Shown here: piece after piece, positions 35,301 to 46,885 of the stretch
How positions within the stretch are numbered: position 1 is the first letter of the stretch
How the letters are laid out: each line of letters starts with the position of its first letter
Assembly: GCF_020882245.1 (NCBI RefSeq)
Contig: NC_083598.1
Location: 50,567,858-50,631,857, forward strand
DNA length: 64,000 nucleotides
From: Rhopalosiphum padi
Taxonomy: Eukaryota; Arthropoda; Insecta; Hemiptera; Aphididae
Direction of reading: 5' to 3'
Made by a program: the position numbers and the translations under genes
The notes under the pieces: generated by a model
The model's input: only the letters and a program-made list of their open reading frames with translations
Databases searched by the model: none
What the model was told of the DNA's origin: nothing

Positions 35301-38300
35301 TATCTACAGAGTATTGTTAAGGCATACGTAAAAAAACATGTAGGTAAGGAATTGGTAAATAGGTTTTTTAATTTTTTTTTACCTAATTTAGGGGTTTATG
35401 GAGTTAAAAATTCCGAGTTTGTTTGATGGTGTCGAGATTGGCACACACATCGTGTAAACGAGATAAAGAAACTCACACTATGAACGGTCAGATAATTGTT
35501 TTATATCAGTCTAAAAGAAGTATAAACACGGTTTATCGAGTTTCAACCCTTAAAATTCTGTCACTCACGCCCTCCGTAAATATTGTTGTTAAATGACGAC
35601 GCAACAATCGATTTGTTATATTTTATTATATTATAATGTATAACACACATGATTTCGTAAGTGGTTACAATTTTTTTTATCAGCGACAATGTCTGGGCTA
35701 AAAGTTTAACTTGCAGATCAATAGACCATCAGGACGTACATGAGGTGTACACGACGACGTCTGGGTATGTAACATTGGAACGTTAGTAAAGTTGACATGA
35801 AGGGGAGACCGCCGTCGTCATGGCAACGTTATACGCTGTAGACTGGTACGAGCCCTGCCACACCCTACCCTATAATTACCATCTACCACGCCCGCAATAG
35901 CTAAATTAAATACATTGACTTAGTGACGAAAAAATAACTCTTCAAAAGACGATGGTATGTATTTAATATTTAAAAAAAGTACTTATACCTACATAAATAT
36001 GCTAACCGACCGGCATTAACAATTCGCGAAAATCGAACATCACCCCAGTTCAAAAATAGTTAATTCATATTTGGCGTACTATTAGGTTTATGTAAAATTA
36101 TAATTAATATATTGCATAGATTTTAATCACTAGCTAGTAACCTAAAATGTATTCGGCCAATACAGAGTAAATACCTAAGTAAATACTTACCCATTATCTG
36201 GGGGTAGAGAGTGTCCATTAAAATGGTAAAAAATGTGATGATGCGTTTAAAATATCAAAAGAATTAAGATCAATAATTTGTTGTTACATAATATACAGTT
36301 TATTATTATATGCTATAATAAGTCTTATATTGATTAGTATTAATATTAAAATTAAAAACGTATTTTGATCACCATTAGACATTTTTAGATTATGAACGGA
36401 GTGATGAATGTATTTTTTTTTTTTTTGAAAGTCCTACTTTAAAAATTACATAAACAACAATATTTTAGATAGTGAATCATATAAAATGAGATTTCAATAA
36501 GACAACCATAAATATTGATTTTACTTCAAGGTAGTAAATACATATGTAAAACTAACACATTATAACAAATTATAATTTATAGAAGATATTTATAATTTAA
36601 GAGAATAAATTACCAATATATACATCATTTTAACGTGAAATAAATTAGAAAGCTTAGAAAATGTTTTTCAACCTACAAATAAATCATTATTTATAAATCC
36701 TGTATTATTATTATTTAATTAAAAATATCCTAATTACACTGATCATTAATAATTCATGGAATTATAAAATAAAATGACTGCGTTCACTTAAAATGGAATG
36801 AGATTAAGAGCATTAGTATTGATTAAAATATCATTATTTATAAGTTTTTTAATATTAAATTTAAAAATGATAATGAAAAATAAAATAGATGACTTCTAAT
36901 TAATTAAGAGATATATTTATTTGTATATACCAACCTATTTTATATTATAAAGTATTAATTTTTAAGATACTTATTTAAATAAATTATTAAATTATTTGTC
37001 CAAATAATAACTTTAGACTCAAAGAAATCAAATAAGTAATTTAAATTTTAATATGTAATATTCCTCCTTTTGCTATATCTAAGCAACATCAGAAACAGAT
37101 AAAAATAAAATTAATAAACATACATAATATACAACATATAAACATAGGTATTATAAAAACAATACAAATTTTTAAATAAAAGTTATTAAAGGTAGGGGAT
37201 CTATCTTAAAGAGAAGCTTAGCAGTTTCTGTGTACATATTATCTTATCATTTTTCATATTTTGATGATAGACAAAATATTCAAGTTAATTAAACAAACAT
37301 TTATCCACGGTTGCAAATTTAATCTGTGTAAGTACACAAACATAAGGAGTAAAAAATGCTCCAGAATATACCTAACTAAACCTTGTATATTATTACCTAT
37401 ATTTTAAGATCATTATTAATGGAATGTTCTACATTTTTTTTTTATCTATTATATTACAAGTAAAATAATTAATAATATAAATCCTAATACAAAACAGTAT
37501 TTACCTAAGTATGTACCTATTTTAAAATAATAAATTTCTTTTATTTATAAAGAAAGAAAACAATGTTGTTAAAGTAAATAATTCTCGATAATTCTGTAAA
37601 TAACAAAATTAAATACTACGAGTATGGGGAGTATGCATTATAAAACACTTGTTTAGTTCTATTTCACACATACAACTTAAACTTTGAAGAAACATAAATC
37701 TTTTTAATACTTTAATTTTTAATAAAGATGTAGTTTTATAATTCCACTATTTGTTTTTTTCAATAGCAACTTATAACTGATTTTAAATTGTGTAAAAGTA
37801 TAAAAACAGTAAGCGAGAAATTAACTAAATATAGTAGGTACATTATAATGAAACACTATGCGTATGCAATACAAAAAAGTAGCACACTGATTTTTGTGTC
37901 GTTTGTTTTTTTTTTAAACATAAAACTGATAATTAGGTAGGTATACTATATACTTAGAAAACAATTGTTGAAAGACAAAAAGGAAAACTTAACTTAAAAT
38001 ATAATAGGCACTAGGCAGTATAATGTAACAGTGTAATTAATAGGTACCTACCTATTATTTAAAACACAGTAAAATGTTGTTTATGTGATGCATTTAAAAT
38101 ATAATTTGTTTTGTTCAGATAGGTACCTATCTATGAACCAATACTTATTAAAAAAGTTTACTTGAAGAATTATTCAGAGGACGTCATACCCGCATGTGTT
38201 GTCTCTGTCTTACGAAAGTAAGACTACCAAATTTTGTGTTCAGCAGATTCAATTTTATGCTGTTAGCTTTAATATTAGAGTCAATTTACCTATTATCAAA

Positions 38301-41300
38301 CTTAAAGGTAATAATATTATCTAGGGCATCTCATAGGCTTTTATTGATTGAGAAAATTCTCCACAGAGTCTACCTTTAAGAGGACGTAATACTCGCATGT
38401 GTTGTATATTTGTCTTACTAACGAACATCATTGCACACTTGAGTTTTGCAGAACACATTCTGTAATTTTACTAATTTTAGCAATAGTAAATTTACCTATA
38501 ATCAAATTTAACGTTGAGAATATTATTATCTAGGAAATGTCATATGCTTTTATTAATATTATTATTTAAGTTATGAGCATTTTAAAGTTGTAATATTTTA
38601 CATAGCTCTGACTTACTTTAAAAAGATAATTTCAATAAAAGCATATGACATTTTCTAGATAATATTATTACCTTTAAATTTGATAATAGGTAAATTGACT
38701 CTAATATTAAAGCTAACAGCATAAAATTGATTCTGGTGAACGCAAATTTTGTATGTGTTTTACGTTCGTAAAATGGAGATAACAAACGTGGGTATGACGT
38801 CCTATTAGAAAATTGTATAATGAAAGTAACTATTATTGACAATGTATTATTATAGGTATACCACCTGATAAATATGATTTAGAGGTTTAAGTATAAGGCA
38901 AGGAAATACTAATATTGACAACATTAATACTAATAAAAATTAAAATTGAAGCAAGAACTGAAGGTATTACTTACCTAATTTAATTATATAAAATAATACT
39001 AATAACTAAAACAGTAAATACAAAGATACCTATGTTTATATGTATTTTAATATTTAGTTAGGTATACACTCTTTTAAGAACAAAAACGAGAAAATAAACA
39101 TTTAATAATAATAGGTTATTTCAAATATTTTATTAGGTAGAAACTTTTAAAATGATATTGATATTACTCGTACAACAATCTAATATAATATGTATGCATA
39201 TACATATATATATACTCAGTAACTTTTATGTTATATACATTTGAAATATGCTAAAATATAACATTTTTAATATAAATATTTCAAACAGTTAAAATTAGTT
39301 ATTTAAATTGATCAATATAATCTTTTTTAAATCCAATAAATTTATACCTATTTACATGCAAAAAACGGGACACATTTGCACTCAAGCCTATAATGTAGGT
39401 TGCCCTTATTGGCATTGTAAACATTTGCCATATTTTTTTTCATAAATGTACTTTGCTAATATGTATATAAAAAAAAAAAAATATGAGAAATGTTTAAAAT
39501 GCCATGGTATTGCCAAAATATACAGTCGAACTTGGTTAACTCAAACTTTTAATTTCAACTTTGAGTTAAACAAGTCTAACTGTATTTTTAAATAGTATAT
39601 AAGAAAATGTTTAAAAGGGCAATTACTGATTTATTTGTTTTGTTTCAATTACACCTAAATTGTAGGCTTGAGCACAATAGTGGTGTTTTTTACAAGTAAA
39701 AAGGGTTCAATCGTGCTAATTACTAGAGCACAATTGTATTTCACCATTCTATGTTATTTAACATTAAATACTTAAGTTTGCAAATTTTAAATGGTAAAAA
39801 CCATAAACAATAAATATGAGAAGCAAGAAATAAATTTGTTTTTGATTAGGTAGGTATTATGGATCATTAAAATTGTTAATAAAACATTCATTTACTAAAA
39901 ACTTTCTAAAACTTTTAATTAGATATCTTAGTCAAATATTACAATAGCAATATTTTAACCTACAAAAAAAATTAAACAAAATTAGGTATCATTTACTTCC
40001 AAGTGATGACTAATAAATAGTAACCCGTTCACATTTTTAAATTGAGCAAATATAATAAGTGTAGTTAAATAATTTTATTACATAAAATTAAGAAATACTT
40101 AATAAAATATTTGTCGAATGAAAATTTAGAAAATAAGTTAATTTATACAGTGGCATTCCATAATATTACAGGTATTTTATTATCAATACTAGATTTGGAC
40201 AAGTACATTTAATACTTTATAAACAACATGTTCCTATATTTCTAATAGATAGGTAAAAAATAATCACAAAAAAAAATACTACTTAAAGGTGTTTTTATAT
40301 CAAATAAACAAATATTATTTTTTAAGTATTGAATGGTTAAATACAAGGAAAATTAGACAATGTTATAACTTATTCAGTTTAGGATATTTTGGAACAATAT
40401 TTCTTTTTACATTACAAACTATCTTCGAGACAGTTTTATTAGATTGACATCTAGATATCTAATGTAATTAAAGAACACCACGATGGTTACATAAATGTGC
40501 ATACATAAATTAACGAAATGTTTAAATAATTGTATGAGTTTGATAGTCGTACAGTGAGAGTATATAACAGCCAGCAAGGAAACAGGGACGAAGGCACATA
40601 GTAACAATATTATTTAGGACAAGCATATACATGCTATTAGCCCAAAAACCAATGTCCACAATTCGGGGAGACCGTAGAAAATGGGAAAAAATAGTAAACG
40701 CGGGTGAAAAATACTGAAAACCGTCACCGTCGATGCCGCCGGTCGTAAAATTCTACGAATCTCAATGATGGGTGATATGAGTGGCGGGGTTGAGGGGAGA
40801 CGGGTAACGAAGGCGTCAGGACGCGGCGGTCGGGACGGACGAGCGATGTACAACGGGTGAAATTCCACGGTGTGGGAAGAAGATAAACGGATGGCCGAGA
40901 CGGCGTCACCGCGACGCGATATCATATCACAATCACATTCGAGCGACGACGACTAATAGATGCATGATTTTTGCACGCGATAGAAATCTCGTACGACTAA
41001 CGGTACAAACCGCCACCGCGTATTATTTTAATAATAATAAAATATTTTACTACTGTGCCCACACACGCACGTACCGTTATAGGTGCGCGATGCAACTAAC
41101 CTAGAAAATAAAAATATAATAATAGTAGGTAATAATAGTAATAATAAATATTTTATATTATATAGTCCGCCCGATTATTATACGTATTGATTATTTGGGC
41201 GCGAGGCGTAGAAGGCGGCGGCGGCGTCGGGCGGTCGTAACAAACGAGTAACGCGGGGCGGCATTTGACGGTGGGGGGAGGCCAAAAACGGCGAAATTTC

Positions 41301-41482
41301 GACGGAAAAACTCGCAAACGTACACGATAATAAATTGATTATCTCGATGGCACCGAAATTTAATAAAATATTAATATGTAATGACGTCACACATATAAAC
41401 GCGTCCGTGTGAACTCACCATCGTATCTCTCCGCCTGTTCGGCGAGTTTCGCCTTGTATACGTTTTCTTCTCTTTCGGACAT
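32261..41482 (-). CDS. 14-3-3epsilon: 14-3-3 epsilon, complete six-exon coding region
   Basis: Phosphoserine/phosphothreonine-binding adaptor that acts as a cytosolic dimer on signalling proteins such as Raf-type kinases, cell-cycle and trafficking clients. Coding exons in transcript order are 41482-41419, 33297-33098, 33029-32923, 32803-32666, 32595-32390 and 32319-32261, 774 nt in all, or 257 codons plus stop, normal for the family. All introns are GT-AG and every junction phase agrees. Visible family landmarks are the N-terminal helix KAKLAEQAERYDEMVE, the block NLLSVAYKNVIGARRASWR, the phosphopeptide pocket residues Lys50, Arg57, Arg130 and Tyr131, the helix NFSVFYYEIL, the segment LTLWTSDMQGDG, and the acidic tail ending QDVEDQDVS, which is the arthropod epsilon tail. 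This tail and the start MSEREENVYKAKLAEQ separate it from the zeta isoform. Intron 1 is 8.1 kb; the rest are short. No stop or frameshift was seen. The start ATG is the only one in exon 1 and fits the family N terminus. Confidence 0.97.
32390..32595 (-). CDS. 14-3-3epsilon: 14-3-3 epsilon coding exon 5
   Basis: This exon encodes residues 170-238 plus one base of Gly239. It includes LGLALNFSVFYYEIL and the client-contact region DSTLIMQLLRDNLTLW. The acceptor is CCTAACAG|G and the donor GATG|GTATGA, phase 1. Confidence 0.97.
32666..32803 (-). CDS. 14-3-3epsilon: 14-3-3 epsilon coding exon 4
   Basis: This exon encodes the end of Met124 through the first two bases of Arg170. It contains KGDYHRYLAEFATG with the pocket residues Arg130 and Tyr131, and ends LPPTHPI. 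The acceptor is TTTCATAG|G and the donor AG|GTATTA, phase 2. Confidence 0.97.
32923..33029 (-). CDS. 14-3-3epsilon: 14-3-3 epsilon coding exon 3
   Basis: This exon encodes residues 89-123 plus two bases of Met124 (VEKELRDICSDILNVLDKHL, then GESKVFYYK). The acceptor is TTTACAG|GTTGAG and the donor AT|GTAAGT, phase 2. Confidence 0.97.
33098..33297 (-). CDS. 14-3-3epsilon: 14-3-3 epsilon coding exon 2
   Basis: This exon encodes residues 22-88. The acceptor reads TTTTTAG|AAATGG and the donor CAA|GTATGA, phase 0. It carries Lys50 and Arg57 of the phosphate-binding pocket within NVIGARRASWR. Confidence 0.97.
34150..35130 (+). pseudogene. LINE relic: reverse-transcriptase and C-terminal region
   Basis: Plus-strand frames, broken by many stops, give VETGLEQGTGPNTRSLQYFL (RT core region), EKNRF and INTEKN-like parts (xINxxKTK), KKLAISNI (FxYLG position), SRKTKIYVAIIRQILKFDY-AW (SRKTKxxLYxxxIRPVLxYGxExW), then KGQKIQWLGYIMRKGEN and KPEGKRSRRRAKK. 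This order is that of a LINE polyprotein from the RT palm to the C terminus; the clade is not resolved. It sits antisense in intron 1 of 14-3-3 epsilon. About 1 kb, inactive. Confidence 0.7.
35814..35827 (+). promoter_or_regulatory. X-box-like (RFX) motif
   Basis: GTCGTCATGGCAAC matches the palindromic RFX X-box GTTGCCATGGCAAC at 12 of 14 positions. It lies in a GC-rich patch (about 35560-35890) within intron 1 of 14-3-3 epsilon, where an unannotated promoter is possible. X-boxes are known for ciliary-gene promoters in insects; a link here is inference only. Confidence 0.35.
38178..38380 (+). mobile_element. Half copy of the AGGACGTCATACCC foldback MITE
   Basis: It starts AGGACGTCATACCCGCATGT and runs through TTACGAAAGTAAGAC, TTCAATTTTATGCTGTTAGC and GTCAATTTACCTATTATC. 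It matches, in opposite orientation, the right arm of the adjoining element closely. It appears to be a left half abutting a second, complete copy. Confidence 0.6.
38381..38803 (+). mobile_element. AGGACGT foldback MITE with long inverted arms
   Basis: The left arm 38381-38565 begins AGGACGTAATACTCGCATGT; the right arm 38633-38803 ends GTGGGTATGACGTCCT. Arms of about 170-185 bp face each other across a short spacer. The right arm is closer to the neighbouring half copy than to its own left arm, which suggests gene conversion or insertion of a different subfamily. Leu/Ser-rich ORFs on both strands here are only shadows of the repeat. Confidence 0.65.
39377..39677. mobile_element. Foldback repeat with CTCAAGCCTA termini
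   Basis: TGCACTCAAGCCTATAATGT near the left end pairs with ATTGTAGGCTTGAGCACA at the right end, about 300 bp apart. The interior is AT-rich and holds the 60-bp foldback at 39523. The outer limits of the element are not defined. Confidence 0.4.
39523..39582. mobile_element. 60-bp TA-flanked foldback (pogo/Tc1-like termini)
   Basis: CAGTCGAACTTGGTTAACTC at the left and GAGTTAAACAAGTCTAACTG at the right form inverted termini of about 23 bp, with TA on both sides, the target-site pattern of Tc1/mariner/pogo elements. The CAGTCnAACnTnGTTAACTC consensus resembles pogo/Tigger ends. A minimal internal-deletion derivative. Confidence 0.6.
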
Positions 41483-42150
41483 GGCGTAGGTTGTGTGGTA
41501 GTTTTTCTGCAACTGCTAGCGCGGTGACGGGCGAACGGAGACGATTTATCGTCGGACAACAGCACTCGTGTGAGCACGCACCGGAAGTCTGATACGACTC
41601 GAGTTTTGACAGCGGCCGACGCGCGAGAGACCGTTGGCGGGACGACGACGGTGAACGACAATAACGCGTGTGCGATATCACTCTGGCCGCTACGTTGAGC
41701 ACGATGAACGAACGAATAATTATTTAAAACGCGTAACCAGTAAAATATTACAGTTGGAAGATTTAATAATAAAATTTACGAAAAATCCCGAAGATACGGC
41801 GACAGCGTATTCGTGGATCGCGCAGTTAGGTTGCGGCGACGGCGGCGGTGGATGCGGTTTGTGAGCGGACGTTACGTCGTTTCCCGTCGCCGACTTGCGA
41901 ATGGTCTCTCTGGAAATATGGCCGCACCCGTCAGGCCGCCAACGTGACGCTCATGGAAAAATAACTCGATAAATGAATCTGGCGCGCGCGCGTCTCTCTG
42001 GCGGACGTACTACGACTACGCACGACTACAAATGCATTTTAACGATTTTTTTTCATTTTTTCTCCTTTCCTATTTGACCGCCCGACAGACGACGACGACA
42101 GGCGACGAGCGTGGTCGTAGTTGTATGCACGCTGCACGCGGCCAATCCGC
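40650..42150. promoter_or_regulatory. GC/CpG-rich island at the 5' end of 14-3-3 epsilon
   Basis: About 1.5 kb of clearly GC-rich, CpG-rich DNA in an otherwise very AT-rich window, surrounding coding exon 1. It probably holds the promoter and 5' UTR. A palindromic CRE (TGACGTCA) lies at 41382-41389, just inside intron 1. Several overlapping Arg/Pro-rich ORFs on both strands here are composition artefacts. No TATA box or start site can be assigned from sequence alone. Confidence 0.7.
41419..41482 (-). CDS. 14-3-3epsilon: 14-3-3 epsilon coding exon 1
   Basis: This exon encodes residues 1-21 plus the first base of Glu22 (MSEREENVYKAKLAEQAERYD). The donor reads GATG|GTGAGT, phase 1. It lies inside the GC-rich island. 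Codons before the ATG, towards higher coordinates, are presumed 5' UTR. Confidence 0.95.
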
Positions 42151-44744
42151 CGACGGGCGCGCTCCCGATGCTTTAGGTTTAGATGCTTATTCGAATGTGT
42201 CGTAATAATAAAATTATACAAATACCTGTTATTGCTATACATAATATTATCGCGGGCCATGTATAATAATAATAATATTAAACTGGTCGTTTTATTTTTT
42301 TTAAATCAGCGATAATTTTATAATGTTATACTCAATACTCATACGTTAAATTAACCGTCCGACAAGACCTTATATGCACGTGATCGCAAACTCAAAGGTC
42401 GTACCTATACTTATTTGTGTGTATAATATATTATATTTATATTTATGTATGCTACCCGTACCTTATTAGTTATTAATACTTAAAAGTCTTAAACAAATAA
42501 AATAATGTTTACAATAAAATTATAAAGACAAGTTTTTCATTTTGTCGGAATGCAATCAAGTATTAATATAGATATAATGTTATATTATTATAGGTACTAT
42601 AGTCTATAAATTATATTTGTATATACGTCATACGTGTACTCGTGGGACTGCAGGACTGCTACAGACAATATTGCAGTAACATGCATTTCCGATAAAAATT
42701 TTCCATTTTCCACCCTGCGAAATATCCGTTTAGTTTTTGATCGATAACTATAAATTCGTGAACTGTGAAAACTGACAACAACTACAATAAACGATTAACG
42801 AATACTAAAAATTAAAATATGTAGTAAGGAAAAATGTTTGAAAAAATACACCTAATTTCAATAATAAAAGTAAAAACATTCAGCTACATATTCACGGGTA
42901 GGTAAGGGGGAAATCATGTGTCAGGACTCAGGACCCTTAGTCATCGCCAACCCTATCCCCAATGTCGTGTTAATACAAATTTACCAATGGGGTAAATTGT
43001 TTGGTGAACTCTTTTATACCTGTGGCAAAAAATTAAATTACAACAATAATATGGAATTAAGCACGAATGTATTTATTTGTATATGATCTTGCTTCCCACA
43101 ATCTGCAGTAGGATATGTGCGGAGATAAATAAATAAAATAATGATTATATACAATGGGTGTTGCAGACTTGCAATAGATACGTCTCATATACTTCGTTAC
43201 ACACTTATTATAATATATAATATGTATTATGTATAAAAAACAGTCAAACGTGTCTACAAATAAAATACGAACAGTTTATAATAAAGAATATTGGCACAAC
43301 GGTCACGACGTTCAATAAATACAATTATAGATACAATCGGTTAAAATATTAACTTAGGCAGTTAGGCTAATAATTTATGAATTTCTGGAATAAAATAAAA
43401 ATATTATTCATACATAAGTACACATAAAGGCATCTTATATCATAAACAGATATCAATGATATCATGTATTTATGTTAAAATTACTAATGTGTTAGGTGTA
43501 CCATAATTATATTTTGTTATTGATTTTAAACTTAACTACTTAAGAATTATGAAAATTACGCATCATATATTATCTAGATCTTTATTAAATGAAGTCGTAC
43601 TTATAAATACGTTTGAGCTAGAATATTGAACTAGGTATTATATTATAAAAAGCAATATTATAAGAAAAATGCGTAAAAATGTTCTCCGCCGGAGAGACAA
43701 GAATCAAACCGCAAATCACAGATATCATATACAAATTACTTTATTATAGAACGTTAAAACGTTTTTCTATGTATTTTCTGTAAAATATTAAGGCAAATAA
43801 AAATAATAAAATATTTTTAAAATTAAAGTATACAAATACAGTACATACAATTTTATAACCATTCATAGAAAAATAACATAACTTATAATACAATATGGCG
43901 TTAATTCAACGCATTGGATTGTTAAGTAATTGTTTAATTAATATTTTTAAGCATTTTAAAAAAACGTTCATGTGAGTATAGGTAGGTACATACTACATAA
44001 CATAAAATTAAATTTAAATATAATACCAGCTACTGCAAATACTAAAACAAACATTGTTAGAAAACATCCCAAAACCAATAATAGATGATATATTTTGGTA
44101 GAAATAATGTACCTATATAATATTTTTTTATTATTACCTACAGGCTATAAAAATCGATTTATTCTGACAAACCGTTCAAAATACATACATAATAATATAT
44201 ACTATATAGTACAACGCACTGAATCCTGTATAAACACTATTAACATGAAGGCGTATCGCGCATTGCCTATATTATAATGTATAACTGTATAACTTAAGTA
44301 TAAATAGACAACTAGTATAAGTATATAACTTGTTGAATCTATATATATATACCAGCAAGGCTGCACCAATGTCCAATATTTACGTGTTACCAGTACATAC
44401 CTATTACCTATGTACGCAATTTTCCTTTATTCATCTTTGTATGTAATTAATAATTATAAAAAAAGTGTCAACGAAAATATAAAATATTACATAATAGTAT
44501 TAATAAGAATAGGTTAATAGGTATGACATATGTTATAACTATTATCATTTTATTTTATGCTATATACCTATACTAATAATTCATTAAAATCATTACTATT
44601 GTAGTATTGTTATATAGGTAACCATCTCATTTCAAAATAATTTTAGTACCTAGATAAATACTTGAGTACTTGTTAGGGAAGTTAAATTTTTGTACAACTA
44701 CATTGTGTTATGTACCTACTCATTTTACTACTGTTATTTTTAAA
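42151..44744. other. Non-coding stretch upstream of the 14-3-3 epsilon island
   Basis: AT-rich, no supported gene. A short palindrome CTCCGCCGGAG lies at about 43682. Confidence 0.55.
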
Positions 44745-44784
44745 TGGAATTTTCTCAGTATATACAAATATACAATATACCTAC

Positions 44785-44832
44785 ATGTGAGCGCAACATA
44801 GGAGGCGCCTTTGTGAGATCCTCCTCGGGCTC
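44785..44832 (-). CDS. Candidate 48-nt symmetric exon, copy 1
   Basis: On the minus strand, TTGCTGCAG| precedes, and |GTAGGTAT follows, a G/C-rich 48-nt segment. In the frame starting at its first base it encodes EPEEDLTKAPPMLRSH. Its length is a multiple of three. All three frames are open, so the frame is not decided by sequence. It is one of few GC-rich patches in the tandem unit. No other exons of a host gene were found nearby. Confidence 0.3.
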
Positions 44833-46249
44833 CTGCAGCAATCTTGAAAATGCACCCGCATAATTTATATGCTGTGTGACGTTTGTGGTTAATTAATTTT
44901 ATTTTAATAATCAATTCAATACAAATTCTAATCCATTATTAAATATCTGATTATTGAATTATGAAGTGGTATAGGATGTGAAATTTCTCATATAATTCTT
45001 CATGATCATGACCACAATATTTTAGTACCATATTAACTAAAAAATAGCTTCAGCACTGACAGTTTTTCATTTAAATTTTGCCTAACCTATAATATACTAT
45101 ATATGTATAGCATCAGAGTACAGATATTATTACAAAAGGTTTTCTACCAAAATATATTCTGAAACATTATATAATATTATAACATAGCGATTTTATTAAA
45201 CGCTGAAAATATTGTGATGTCAATCAATAAACATTTTTAGTTAACAGCATGCCAAATTCTTTTTTTTTAATCGTATATAATATTAATACAGTCAATACAT
45301 CCTATATACCAGTAAACACTTATTGGAATTTAATCTCGCTAAAAACGTGATCATACACGATACATGCGTATATAATGTAAAGTACCTTTAACAGATTGAC
45401 GTCACAAAACACGTGGTAGCTGGTACTCATACCTAATAATGATATAATATTATAGCCATAGATCATAGATCTATATTAAAATTAAAAAATGAATGAGTAC
45501 TTATATAATAGGTATATACGCGATAAATTACAACTTATGATCAAATTGGAGATTAGGAGAATTCTAATTTTGATCATAATTGCCTATATCAAATAATAAG
45601 TTAGTAGCTTATAACTATAATAATATACTAATATAGATAAATAGGATATGTTATAGGTAGGAACAATAATCAATAAAATTAATTTAATTTGCTATTTATA
45701 TGAGTTTATTAATTTATTTTGAAGTATAAAAGTTTACTATGTACCTATCCATATGGTAGTCAGTAACTCAGTACATCCACTTTTCCCACTTTTATGTAAG
45801 TATTACGTATTGGCTTACAATTAATGTTCACCAATATTAAAGTCCTAAAAACTAAGACACATAATACATCTATGTCCTAATAGGATATTGTCCTGTAGTA
45901 TATATAATATACCTACATACATAATATTATAGATGCTTACCTATATGTGAGCTTTACTAATGTATAGTAATCAGTAATGTATGTTTGATTGTAAATGATA
46001 TGTCCTAAATAATTGTCGAAATATTATAATATCCTTATTGAAATCTCATTAAAAAAAGAAAAGAAGAATTACTTCTCTTAAGAACTCATTTAAGCTAATT
46101 AACTTTTGTAGTAAGTAAAAAAGGTCAGAGGTGCTTGATGATAGATTTGGAATTGGAATATCATATGGGATTATCAATGATGGATTGAAAAATGAAAATG
46201 TAATAATTGGTATTAATCTATGTACATTTTATAATTTGAAAAAAAAAAC

Positions 46250-46885
46250 TGTCTAGTATAATAAGTAATGGATTGAATATTACATTTATTTTATATTTTA
46301 TAAAACCAATTTAAGAAATATTATCCTTATTGAATATACATTTTAATAACCTTAAAATCTGCTCGTCCAAATGTTGATTTAGATACATATTAATATTTCC
46401 AAAAGATCTCTGTTTAACAAATTAAAGGGAAAGATCTCATTTGAAAAAAATACGAGTAAGCTAATATTTTTTTTTTATAAAATATATTTATATCCTAAGT
46501 CAATTTTTTTGTAAGAGCATAAAATTACAATATCCATTATATTTTACATATTATAAATATTGATAAAAAATTGATTAAACATAACACGAGTAAAAAGCAA
46601 AATGAAAAAATGTACCTATAGGTATTCAAAATAAAAAAAAGTGATTAGTGATTACACTTTTAATAAATTATATAAAAAGATATTTTTCCATTTTAATGGG
46701 ACGCTAACATAAATGTTAAGAATACTATATAAAAGGTGTATACATATACATGCAATCTTTAAGTATTATAAATTAGGTCATGAAGTATATACTTAAAAGT
46801 TAAAAAATTAAAAATTTGAATAAACTCATTACTAAAGAAAAAAATGGGGATGCGCATACTTGACAATATAATCATCTTGTATAAA
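46250..46885 (-). mobile_element. Reversed MITE copy (GATTCATT/ATGCTCAC family) in unit 1
   Basis: Read on the minus strand from 46885 it begins TATACAAGATGATTATATTG, then AAGTATGCGCATCCCC and TTTTTTTCTTTAGTAATGAG, matching the start of the copy at 10871. A TTTCAAATGAGATCTTTCCC-like stretch also matches internally. The far end is not clear. It is repeated 3,000 bp further right (about 49250-49885). Confidence 0.5.

Larger units (their letters stand above)
33298..41418 (-). other. 14-3-3 epsilon intron 1
   Basis: An 8.1-kb intron bounded by GTGAGT and TTTTTAG. It hosts the LINE relic (34.15-35.13 kb), the GC-rich X-box patch, the AGGACGT MITEs (38.18-38.80 kb) and the foldbacks at 39.4-39.7 kb. 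35.9-38.17 kb and 39.7-40.6 kb show nothing but AT-rich DNA. Confidence 0.85.

Noticed and set aside
38194..38842. Near-identical Leu-rich ORFs on both strands
   Set aside because: They are the two inverted arms of a foldback MITE, not genes.
40614..41702. Several Arg/Pro/Ser-rich ORFs on the minus strand in the CpG island
   Set aside because: Overlapping frames in GC-rich DNA; the real coding exon here is the 64-nt 14-3-3 epsilon exon 1 in another frame.
41670..41864. Plus-strand ORF ending in a Gly/Cys run, divergent from 14-3-3 epsilon
   Set aside because: No splice, start-context or family support; the tail is a simple GGC/GGT repeat in the island.
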